Source of the DNA: Zea mays
Lineage: Eukaryota; Streptophyta; Magnoliopsida; Poales; Poaceae
Length of the DNA stretch: 64,000 nucleotides
Direction: 5' to 3'
Assembly: GCF_902167145.1 (NCBI RefSeq)
Contig: NC_050101.1
Coordinates: forward strand, 119,007,789-119,071,788
A model generated the notes under the pieces. It had not been told where the DNA came from, searched no databases, and saw only the letters and a list, made by a program, of their open reading frames with translations. Made by a program: the position numbers and the translations under genes. Of this stretch, positions 42,033-52,738 are shown in pieces. Each line of letters opens with the position of its first letter. Positions within the stretch are counted from its first letter, which is position 1.

Positions 42033-43263
42033 TGAGACCACCTAGAGGGGGGGTGAATATGTGATCCTGTAAAAACTTAAATCTTAAAGCCACAAACTTG
42101 ATTAAGTGTTAGAGCAATAAAGCCAAGTGGCTAGAGAGGAGTTCTTGTGAAACACAATAACCACAAAAAGATCAACACAAAGAGGCACAATGGTTTATCC
42201 CGTGGTTCGGCCAAGTCCAACACTTGCCTACTCCACGTTGTGGCGTCCCAACGGACGAGGGTTGCACTCAACCCCTTTCAAGTGGTCCAAAGACCCACTT
42301 GAATACCACAGTGTTTCTCTTCCTTTCACTATATCCCGTTTGTGAGGAATCTCCACAACTTGGAGTCTCTCGCCCTTACAAAAGATGATCACAAATGAAC
42401 ACGGAAGTAAGGATGGGATGAGCAACACACACAAGTCCACAGCAATACGCACACACACACGGCCAAGACTTGAGCTCAAATGAATATCACAAAGTTCTCA
42501 CTAGAACGGAGCTCAAATCACTAAGAATATCAAACGAGTGCGCAAAGACGAAGTGTGAATGATCAAGAATGCTCAAAGTATGCTTGGTTTTCTCCTTCAT
42601 GCGCCTAGGGGTCCGTTTTATAGCCTCAAGGCAGCTAGGAGCCGTTGAGAGCAATCCAGGAAGGCAAATCTTGCCTTCTGTCGACTGGTGCACCGGACAG
42701 TCCGGTGCACCACCGGACACTGTCCGGTGCAGATTTCTTTCCTATTTTGGCGCAGCCGACCGTTGGCGATTTGGAGCTGTTGGCGCACCGGACACTGTCC
42801 GGTGCCCCCTTCAGACCGTTGGCCCGGCCACGCGTCACGCCTAGATTGCGCGGCCGACCGTTGGCTCGGCCGACCGTTGGCTCACCGGACAGTCCGGTGC
42901 ACCACCGGACAGTCCGGTGATTTTTAGCCGTACGCCGCTGATGAGTTCCCGAGAGCGGCCAATTGACCAGCGCCAGCCTGGCGCACCGGACACTGTCCGG
43001 TGCACCACCGGACAGTCCGATGCACCCAGACTGAGCAGAGCCTTGGCTGCTCGAGCCAAGTTTTTCTAGTTGTCTTTTCTCTGATTCTAGCACTTAGACA
43101 AATATGTTAGTACACAAAAACCAATGTATTAAGTCTAGAATCATAACTTTGTATTGATTTGCACTTTGTCCACCATTTGGCATAGTTTAATACATAACCA
43201 TTTGTGTTGGACACTTAATCACCAAAATACTTAGAAATGTCCCAAGGGCACATTTCCCTTTCA
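42033..43263 (-). repeat. Sirevirus B 5' LTR
   Basis: 1231 bp, TGAGACCACCTAG...CATTTCCCTTTCA on the plus strand. It holds a palindrome cluster at 42688-43024. The next base starts the D gag, so the right target duplication would be CTGCC; its partner is outside the window. Confidence 0.9.
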
Positions 43264-44619
43264 CTGCCGGCCTCAACGAAGATGAGATGGCGATTATCAT
43301 CAAGCGCTTCAAGACCGCACTTAAAGGACGCAAGGAGTACCCCAACAAGAACAAAACAAGGGGAAAGTGCTCTTGCTTCAAATGCGGTAAGATTGGTCAC
43401 TTTATTGCAAATTGTCCCGATAATGATAGTGACCAGGGACAAGAAAAGAGCGGGAAGAAGGAGAAAAAGAAGAGCTACAGGAAGGCAAAGGGCGATGCGC
43501 ACCTTGGAAAGGAATGGGACTCGGACTGCTCCTCTTCCGACTCCGACGACGAAGGACTCGCTGCCTCGGTCTTCAACAAGTCTGTTCTCTTCCCCAATGA
43601 ACACCATACATGTCTTATGGCAAAGGAAAAGAAGGTACATGTTCGAGATACCCCTAAGTACACTACTTCTAGTGATGATGATTCTTCCGATTATGAAGTA
43701 GATTACTCTAGCTTATTCAAAGGTTTAGATAGAGCTAAGGTAGAAAAAATTAATGAATTAATTGATGCTCTAAATGAAAAGGATAGATTGTTAGAAAAAC
43801 AAGAGGATATTTTATATGAGGAGCATGATAAATTTGTTAGTGTGCAAAAATCTCTTGCTTTATAGATTAAAAGGAATGAAATGCTATCTTCTGAGTTATC
43901 TGCTTGCCATGAAACTATATCTAGTTTAAAGAGTTTAAGTGATGAATTAACTACTAAGCTAGAAGGAGTTAATAAATCTAGTTCTTGTGAAAAGCATGTT
44001 GTTATTTGTGACAGATGTAAGGATTTTGATGTTGATGCTTGTGATGAACACCTTATTTCTATTACCAAATTAAATGATGAGGTGGCAAGTCTTAATGCTC
44101 AACTTAAGACTTGCAAAATTAATTTTGATTAATTAAAATTTGCTAGGGATGCCTACACCGTTGGTAGACACCCCTCAATTAAGGATGGGATTGGTTTTCG
44201 AAAGGAAGCCAAGAACTTAACAAGCCAAAGGGCTCCCATTCCCAACAAGGAGAAAGGGAAGGCTCTTATAGTTAATAATCCTCACAGGAACCATGCCTTT
44301 ATTTATGATAGGAAAATTGATAATCGTGCTCATTATAATAGGAGTTATAATCATGATACTTTTAATTCACATGCTACGTTTGCATCGAGTTCTACTTTTA
44401 ATGGTAGGCCTAGGAGAAATAATGTTGTGTCTCATGCTCCTAGAAAATTGTGCAATGAACCTTCTACCATTTACCATGCTTGCAATACTTTATTTGCGCT
44501 TTTATGTAAGAATGAAAAAGTAGTTGCTAGAAAATTGGGATTCAAATGCAAGGGAGACAAGACTTGTATTTGGGTTCCAAAGGCTATTGTGACTAACCTT
44601 GTAGGACCCAACAAGAGTT
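43264..44619 (+). pseudogene. Sirevirus D gag, 3' part with three stops
   Basis: It begins with the AGLNEDEMAIIIKRFK stretch just before the zinc knuckle (CFKCGKIGHFIANC, about 43375-43420). It runs through the acidic and coiled-coil C-terminal half. Compared with B and C, stops interrupt at 43863-43865 (TAG, conserved Glu site), 44130-44132 (TAA, Lys site) and 44617-44619 (TAG, Trp site in the WVPK ending). The natural stop would follow at about 44640. It is inactive. Confidence 0.85.
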
Positions 44620-44654
44620 AGGTACCTAAAACCCAAGTGTAAATTGCCTTGCAG

Positions 44655-47600
44655 GTTTATGCATCCGGGGGCTCAAGCTGGATTATCGACAGCGGATGCA
44701 CAAACCATATGACGGGGGAGAAGAAGATGTTCACCTCCTACGTCAAGAACATGGATTCCCAGGATTCGATTATTTGGAGATGGGAACCAAGGCAAGGTTA
44801 AAGGATTGGGGAAGATAGCCATTACATCCGAGCATTCTATCTCCAATGTGTTCTTAGTTGAATCGCTCGGGTACAACTTATTGTCTGTGAGTCAATTATG
44901 TAACATGGGTTATAATTGTCTATTTACCAATATAGATGTATCTGTCTTTAGAAGGAGTGATGGTTCATTAGCGTTTAAGGGTGTATTAGACGACAAACTC
45001 TACTTAGTTGATTTTTCGAAAGAGCAGGCCGATCTAGATGCATGCTTAATAGCTAAGACTAGTATGGGCTGGTTGTGGCATCGCCGTCTATCACATGTTG
45101 GGATGAAGAACCTTCATAAACTTCTAAAGGGAGAACATGTGTTAGGACTAACCAATGTTTGCTTCGAGAAAGATAGACCATGTGCAGCTTGTCAGGCAGG
45201 GAAACAGGTGGGAAGCACTCATCACAGCAAGAATGTGATGACAACATCAAGACCACTAGAGCTTCTTCACATGGACCTCTTCGGACCCGTCGCCTACCTT
45301 AGCATCGGGGGAAGTAAGTATGGTCTTGTAATTGTTGATGACTTTTCCTGCTTCACCTGGGTGTTCTTTTTGCAAGATAAATCAGAAACCCAAGGGACCC
45401 TAAAGCACTTTCTAAGGAGGGCTCGAAATGAATTTGAGCTAAAGGTGAAAAAGATAAGGAGCGACAACGGGTCCGAGTTCAAGAACCTACAAGTGGAGGA
45501 GTATCTTGAGGAAGAAGGTGTCAAGCATGAGTTCTCCGCTCCCTACACACCACAACAAAACAGTGTGGTAGAGAAGAAGAACAGGACGCTTATTGACATG
45601 GCGAGGACGATACTTGGAGAGTTCAAGACGCCCGAGCGGTTTTGGTCGGAAGCTGTGAACACAGCCTGCCACGCCATAAACCGGCTATATCTGCATCGCC
45701 TCCTCAAGAAGACCTCCTACGAACTCCTTACCGGTAACAAACCCAATGTTTCTTACTTTCATGTATTTTGGAGCAAATGCTACATTTTGGTGAAGAAAGG
45801 TAGATATTCTAAATTTGCTCCCAAAGCTGTAGAAGGGTTTTTACTAGGGTATGACTCAAATACAAAGGTGTATAGAGTCTTCAACAAATCATCGGGTGTG
45901 GTTGAAGTCTCTAGCGACGTTGTATTTGATGAGACTAATGGCTCTCCAAGAGAGCAAGTTGATCTTGATGACATAGATGAAGATGATGTTCCGACGGTTG
46001 TCATGCGCACGATGGCGATAGGTGATGTGCGACCTCAGGAACAACAAGAGCAAGATCAGCCATCTTCCTCTACAATGGTGTATCCCCCAACTCAAGATGA
46101 TGGACAGGTTCATCAAGAAGAGGCGTGTGATCAAGGGGGAGCACAAGAAGAACAAGTTATGGAGGAAGAGGCACCACTGACCCCTCCAACTCAAGTCCGA
46201 GCGATGATCCAAAGAAATCACCCCGTCGATCAGATTCTGGGTGACATAAGCAAGGGAGTAACAACTCGCTCACGTTTAGCTAATTTTTGTGAGCATTACT
46301 CGTTTGTCTCTTCTATTGAGCCTTTCTGGGTAGAAGAGGCCTTGCAGGATCCGGATTGGGTGTTGGCCATGCAGGAAGCTCAACAACTTCAAGAGGAATG
46401 ATGTTTGGAGCTTGGTGCCACGTCCAAAGCAAAATGTTGTGGGAACCAAGTGGGTTTCCGCAACAAGCAAGACGAGCACGGAGTGGTGACAAGAAACAAG
46501 GCTCGAATTGTGGCAAAGGTTATGCCAAGTTGCAGGTTTGGATTTCGAGGAGACTTTTGCTCCTGTGGCTAGGCTAGAGTCTATTCAAATATTATTAGCC
46601 TATGCCGCTCACCACTCTTTCAGGTTATTTCAAATGGATGTGAAGAGCGCTTTCCTCAACGGACCAATCAAGGAGGAGGTATACGTGGAACAATCCCCTG
46701 GCTTTGAGGATGACAGGTATCCCGACCATGTGTTCAAACTCTCTAAGGCGCTCTATGGACTTAAGCAAGCCCCAAGAGCATGGTATGAATGCCTTAGAGA
46801 TTTCTTAATTGCTAATGCTTTCAGGGTTGGGAAAGTCGATCCCACTCTTTTCACTAAGACTTGTGATGGTGACCTTTTTGTGTGCCAAATTTATGTCGAT
46901 GACATAATATTTGGTTCTACTAACCAAAAGTCTTGTGAGGAGTTTAGGAGGGTGATGACTCAAAAATTTGAGATGTCGATGATGGGCGAGTTGAACTACT
47001 TCCTTGGGTTCCAAGTGAAGCAACTCAAGGACGGCACCTTCATCTCCCAAACGAAGTACACTCAATATCTTCTCAAGCGGTTTGGGATGAAGGACGCCAA
47101 GCCCGCGAAGACACCAATGGGAACTGACGGGCATGTCGACCTCAACAAAGGAGGTAAGTCCGTTGATCAAAAGGCATACCGGTCTATGATAGGTTCCTCG
47201 CTTTATTTATGTGCTAGTAGACCGAATATTATGCTTAGCGTATGCATGTGTGCTAGATATCAATCCGACCCTAAGGAATGTCACCTTGTGGTCGTTAAGC
47301 GAATTCTTAGATATTTAGTTGCTACGCCTTGCTTCGGGATCTGGTATCCAAAGGGGTCTACTTTTGACTTGATTGGATATTCAGACTCCGATTATGCTGG
47401 ATGCAAGGTTGATAGGAAGAGTACATCAGGGATGTGCCAATTCCTAGGAAGGTCTCTCGTGTCTTGGAGTTCAAAGAAACAAACCTTCGTTGTCCTATCC
47501 ACCGCTGAGGCTGACTATGTTGCCACAGGACAGTGTTGCGCGCAACTACTTTGGATGAGGCAAACCCTCTGGGACTTTGGCTACAATCTGAGCAAAGTCC

Positions 47601-47843
47601 CACTCCTATGTGACAATGAGAGTGCAATCCGCATGGCGGATAATCCTGTTGAACACAGCCGCACTAAGCACATAGACATCCGGCATCACTTTCTGAGAGA
47701 CCACCAGCAAAAGTGAGATATCAAGGTGTACCACTTTAGCACCGAGAACCAGCTAGCCGATATCTTTACCAAGCCGTTAGATGAGAAAACCTTTTGCAGG
47801 TTGCGTAGTGAGCTAAATGTCTTAGATTCGCGTAACTTGGATT
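44655..47843 (+). pseudogene. Sirevirus D pol, frameshifted
   Basis: Protease IIDSGCTNHMTG lies near 44680-44720, then a frameshift near 44775. The integrase zinc finger and core are within 45060-45600 (LWHRRLSHVGMKNLHKL, RSDNGSEF, PQQNSVVEKKN, with the usual GVVER changed to SVVEK). RT follows small deletions at 46375-46520, with YVDDIIFGS near 46890-46920. RNase H ([21 protein letters not shown]) lies near 47610-47680. A TGA at 47714-47716 precedes the normal end LDSRNLD at 47841-47843. Inactive. Confidence 0.88.
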
Positions 47844-48612
47844 GATCTATAGCATTCATGTGTTCTATGCCTTTGATCATGTTACTTTATGTAATTTGTT
47901 GCTTATTTATGGTGCTCAAGTTGTGCAAGGGATCCCCGGACCTCACAAGTCCATGTGTGAATAATGCACATATTTAGGGAGAGATGTGCTACAACTTGAC
48001 CCTTTGAGACTAATCTATTTGTTTGAGTATACTTCATGTAGTCTCAAAGGTGCATTGAAAGGGAAAGGTGAACTTGGACAATGACAAGACTTCCACTGCA
48101 CTCCGGTATTAGTGTACTTACTTCCAAGTTCATTCTTATGCTCTTATTGCCTTTTTGCTCTTAATTGACATTTTTGGTGAGGCAATGGGGTTAAAGGGCC
48201 AAGAATGATCTCGTTTTGGTGCTTAATGCCAAAGGGGGAGAAATTAAGGCCAAAGCAAATGGATCAGCTACCACTTATGAATTTTGAAAACAATAGAGTT
48301 AGAACTTTTGATTTGTCCAAAATACTCTTACTGCAAAATTTGGTCTCTTGTGGGGGAGACTTTTGATTATGGGAAAAGGGGGAGTTTTTGGCACTTGATC
48401 GATTTTTCTCTTGGAATATCTCTCCTTGTGCCCAAACAAGCGTGTTTGACTTAGAGATAGGAAAATGAATTTGATTTACAAAAACAAACCAAGTGGTGGC
48501 AAAGAGCGATCCAAATATGCCAAATGATAGTCAAAAACAATTTGGTTCTCAATTGCATTGATGTTGCACATCTTTTGGTTGTGTTGGCATAAATCACCAA
48601 AAAGGGGGAGAT
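47844..48612 (+). mobile_element. Sirevirus D noncoding tail with repeated polypurine tracts
   Basis: AAAGGGGGAG occurs near 48230 and 48376 and finally at 48601, where AAAAAGGGGGAGAT adjoins the LTR. Multiple polypurine motifs are a known Sirevirus trait. No envelope-like frame is seen. Confidence 0.85.
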
Positions 48613-49902
48613 TGAAACGGAAATGTGCCTTTGGGCCATTTATATAATGTTTTGGTGATTAAGTGCCCAACACATATTCTTTGTCCTAAAGTATCAAAGA
48701 TTGAAAAAGTGCAAATCAAGACATGAGGTATGTTTCTAGACTTAGTACATTTGTTTTTGAATACTAATGAAGTTATCTAAGTGCTAGAAACAGTGATAAA
48801 AGAAGAAGAAAAGAAATCGAAAAGACTTGGCTCGGTGCAGCCAAAACTTAGCTTAGTCTGGCACATCGGACTGTCCGGTGGTGCACCGGACAGTGTCCGG
48901 TGCGCCAGGCTGTCTCCGGTGAAAAGGCCGCTCTCGGGAAAAGATCAGCGGCGTACGGCTATAATTCACCGGACTGTCTGGTGGTGCACCGGACTGTCCG
49001 GTGAGCCAAGGGTTGCCAGCGCAACGGTCGGCCACGCAATCCATGAGCGACGCGTGGCCCGCACCAATGGTCGGCAGGGGGCACCGGACTGTCCGGTGTG
49101 CACCGGACAGTGTCTGGTGCGCCATCGGGCCCGAAACTGCAACGGTCGACTGCGCCTTATTTGGAAGGCAATCGCGCACCGGACAGCTATAGGGACAGTC
49201 CGGTGGTGCACCGGACTGTCCGGTGGTGCACCGGACTGTCCGGTGCACCACACGACAGAAGGCTAGATTAGCCTTCCAAGATTGTCTTCAACGGCTCCTA
49301 GCTGCCTTGTGGCTATAAAAGGGACCCCTAGGCGCATGGAGGAGCTACACAAGCATTCACTAAGCATCCTAAGGCATCCAGACTCTGTTCCCGCGCATTC
49401 GTTTCGTTGTGTTAGAGATTTAAGCTCTATTAGAGTCAAGGACTCCCTGTGTTGTCATTTGAGCTCAAGTCTTCTCTTGTGTGCGTGGGTGTGCTGCGAT
49501 TTGTGTCTTGTGTGTGTTGCTCATCCCAACCTTACTCCGTGTTTTCATTGTGATCTTTGTTATAAGGGCGAGAGACTCCAATCTTGTGGAGATTCCTCGC
49601 TAACGGGAATAATCATCTAAAGGAAAAACTGTGGTATTCAAGTTGATCATCGGATCATTTGAAAGGGGTTGAGTGCAACCCTCGTCCATTGGGACGCCAC
49701 AACGTGGAAGTAGGCAAGTGTTACTTGGCCGAACCATGGGATAAAAATCGTGTGTCTTGTGTTGATCTCTCTGTGATTATTTGTGTTCACAAGAACTCGC
49801 TTCAAGTCATTTTAGTCGTACTAACACTCATAACTAAGTTTTGTGGCTATTAGTGTTTGAATTTTACAGGATCACCTATTCACCCCCCTCTAGATGCTCT
49901 CA
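48613..49902 (+). repeat. Sirevirus D 3' LTR
   Basis: 1290 bp, TGAAACGGAAATG...TAGATGCTCTCA. It holds a palindrome cluster at 48861-49250 with CACCGGACTGTCCGGTG-type units. A TATA-like GGCTATAAAAGGG lies at about 49311-49323. Confidence 0.9.
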
Positions 49903-50848
49903 GAATTCCTATGGCTTCAGTTAATTTCTCTCCGATTAATTCCTCACACAGCTTCTATGCAGCCAGACCAACCTCCGAGTAGCCTCACTAGAGCCCGAAT
50001 CCCGTTGTCGATGAGTATCCGCGGCGGCGGCCCTTGCTACCCCTTTATCTCTCTCGGGTTTGCCTCTCGTTGAGTCACAAAGATGGGAAGGGGAAGCGAA
50101 GCCCTGACACGCCAACATATAGTCCCAGCAGGTCGGTTTAAAGGTCAATCGTAACTGCTCACCAGAAAATCGTGTGGTCTGTTAAGGTCCCGCGCTATGC
50201 GGTAATGGGGAGGAGAATGAGCTGATGGTACGGACCCACTTGGTGGTGTAACGTGCACGCACGGGTTAGGCGGTGAGCTAGGGTAGCGCGCGCGAGGAGC
50301 TGTTGACGTGCCTGGCCCACTAGTCGGGGTTGTCTCAACACGGGCGCAAGCGGGGCGAGGTTGGCCACTGGGCCGCTCCTGTCGGTGCGCCACGACGGTT
50401 GGGCCAGTGGACTAAGTCAGGCCAAGGGGGTTTTGGCCCATGAACCGTGTTACTCTTTTCTTCTTCCTTTTTTCTTTTCTTTTACATTTTTCTTTTTCTC
50501 TTTCCAAATTCAAGGATTCAAACTAAATTTAAATTCCTATTTTGAACTTTAGATTTCGAAATATCAAAAACAATCCTAAAGTGAATAAATCTTCTACTGT
50601 TTGCATTATTTATTTTTCTTCCTATCATTTAGTTATGGAATGGATATTTAACTTACTTAGAATTTTCTTTCTAGATTTTAATTTTACCATTTCTTCCTTT
50701 TGAATTTTGAATTCAAAGTAGGGTTTGAATATTCAGGTTTCTATTATGATGCATCTCAAAAAAATATCAGCACGGTATACATAGATTATTTATTTCTATT
50801 TACTATTCATATGATCATCAGAAAGAGCACAACTATAAAAAAATATTG
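49903..50848. other. unassigned repeat-like sequence
   Basis: A GC-rich half (to about 50450) is followed by a T-rich then AT-rich half. The order resembles the right end of the LTR-like unit at 52739-56083, so this may be a diverged LTR fragment. No ORF or clear boundary is supported. Confidence 0.35.
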
Positions 50849-51134
50849 TGTCGGGGTCCTCGCCTGGGTCTCTGCAAAACACGCCGGAAGAAGGGGTCGT
50901 CAGGAGCGAAGCCCTCGGGTTCTTCGGCCTCTTGGGTTCGAAGCCCCCGCTATGGATTTGGCCCTCATTGTCCTCTTGCCCTAACTAGATTCTGTGGACT
51001 CCTTACTCCATGCGAGGAGGACTTTGTGTATTCAACTGGGTCCTTCAGACTTATCGAGCTAGTGATCTGCATACACAGATAAGGTTAGCATGCGAACGTG
51101 ATGATCGAGGTCTGGTTTGACCTTCGTCCCAACA
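50849..51134 (-). repeat. gypsy-type LTR, 286 bp, partial element
   Basis: TGTCGGGGTCC...CGTCCCAACA on the plus strand. On the minus strand it begins TGTTGGGAC and ends CCCCGACA. The following GTAGCCCCCGAGG resembles a polypurine tract read backwards, as next to the Grande-like 3' LTR. No second LTR was found. Confidence 0.55.
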
Positions 51135-51285
51135 GTAGCCCCCGAGGGGGAGGCTCAACTTGATGGGCCGATCCCAAAGTCTACAGAGAAGGATATAAAC
51201 ACTGCCCTCAATTATCAATTGAGATGCATCGGGGGCATGAAAAAATAATCATTATTATAGCACTGCCTTTTGGGTTACATTGGCT

Positions 51286-51488
51286 ATAAAAGCGACATTG
51301 TCTCGAGGTAGGGTTTCTTCACGCTTTCGCTCGCAATCTATTGTTGCAATTTCTCTCACTCTAGCTTTCTCGCTTTCCATCGTCATCATCGTTGCTCTGC
51401 CGCTGGCAACTGCCATCGTTCGTCGGCCAGACTGGCGAGGATCAAGATTGACAGACGCCGCCACCCTTAGTACGCCATCGACAACATG
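51286..51488 (+). promoter_or_regulatory. TATA box, leader and start codon of a truncated antisense gene
   Basis: TATAAAAG lies at 51286-51293. A pyrimidine-rich leader and an ATG at 51486-51488 follow, but the frame closes after six codons. The position relative to the LTR mirrors the antisense gene of the Grande-like element, so this is probably the 5' end of a similar gene in another gypsy family. Confidence 0.4.
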
Positions 51489-51540
51489 TCTTCTCCTGCC
51501 AATTAGAGCAATTCTGCTACGCCGTTAATTCGGTCCAGCC

Positions 51541-51842
51541 TCTCTAGAAGACGCTGTTGGGGTGGATAAGGGAGAGAATTTACCCTATATTTAGAGGAAA
51601 GAACACTTTAGAGGCTATTGCTAGAGTCAGTCTTATCTTTTCTATTTGTAGCCTTTCACTCTATGTTTTAATCACTGGACCAAAAGAGGGCTAGAACAGC
51701 CACTATGTAGCTAACCACTTACTAGTTACTACAGACACATGGTTGCATTGGCTGACCACTTACTAGTTCCAAATTCTTGACAACGTATCCAAATTTGCTT
51801 ATCTTGTCATCATCATAATTCATAGATGTGTCCCTTCAGATA
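51541..51842. other. unassigned sequence
   Basis: About 300 bp of unremarkable AT-rich sequence. I see no gene or terminal repeat. Confidence 0.4.
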
Positions 51843-51850
51843 GTGACCGG

Positions 51851-52202
51851 TAGAGATGGCCAAACGGGCCGCCCGGCCCGGCCCGGCCCGGGCCCGGTGA
51901 AGCCCGGCCAAAAACTGGGCCGGGCCTGCTGTGCCAGCGGGCTTAATTTTCTGTCCAAGCCCGGCCCGTTTAGCATGAAAAAACGGACCGAAAAGCGGGC
52001 TAAATGGGCCGGTAAGCACGTTTTAGTGTAAAAAAACCGGGCTTAACGGGCTTAGAGGTAAACGGGCCGTGCCGGGCTAGCCCACCGTGCCTAGTTTCCT
52101 GTTCAAGCCAGCCCGCTTATTCTACCGTGTCGGGTTCGGACCGGGTCCAAAAAACAGGCTTCGTGCCGGGCTCACGGACCTCGTGCTTTTTGGCCATCTA
52201 TA
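51851..52202. mobile_element. hAT-type MITE
   Basis: 352 bp. The termini TAGAGATGGCCAAA and its reverse complement TTTGGCCATCTATA form the inverted repeat. An 8-bp target duplication, GTGACCGG, lies at 51843-51850 and 52203-52210. The interior is rich in GGCCCG-type words. No transposase is present. Confidence 0.85.
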
Positions 52203-52210
52203 GTGACCGG

Positions 52211-52733
52211 CCAACAGACCAGCCATTTCGAACAAACCATGCAAATGTTCCTACGGCTGCAGAGCTGATTCACATAGCACATCAAATGTCCTTTGGCAGG
52301 ACTTTAGTTTTTTTTTAAATAGCATTAGCTCTGGTTCTTTCGTACGAGCAGCTTTCTAGAGGAGCCATTTGTCAATATGGCTTGCGTGCTGTTTTGCAAA
52401 ATAAACATGTATAGTTTTTTATATATTCAGAAATGTCTAAAAGTAAGTTGGATAGTTATTTTTCAGCAAGCATTTTTTTAATATCTCTGGTTAGCATTTT
52501 TAATAGTTATTTTGCAGACTGCATGAACGATTTTTTTTTTCAAACAGCAATATGCAACTTAAGCGAACGTATGTTCCATACATAAGAAAATTTGTATAGT
52601 TCTATTTTGATTTATTCAATATAATAATGACGATCCATCGAACGGAGGCTTCAACGATGGTCGCCAGTGCTCTGTCATCTACACCCGCCGGAGAAGGGCC
52701 TCCGGTGTACCACGCCGGAAAGGGGTTATATTG
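52211..52733. other. unassigned sequence
   Basis: No gene, terminal repeat or clear promoter is recognised here. Confidence 0.4.
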
Positions 52734-52738
52734 GAACC

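Larger units (their letters stand above)
43264..49902 (+). mobile_element. Sirevirus D, 3' part
   Basis: A plus-strand Ty1/copia element lacking its 5' LTR and gag start, presumably left of the window beyond B. It contains gag from mid-protein, pol, the noncoding tail, a polypurine tract and a 1290-bp 3' LTR. It is the oldest of the four Sireviruses in the nesting order, and both genes carry several stops or shifts. Confidence 0.9.
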
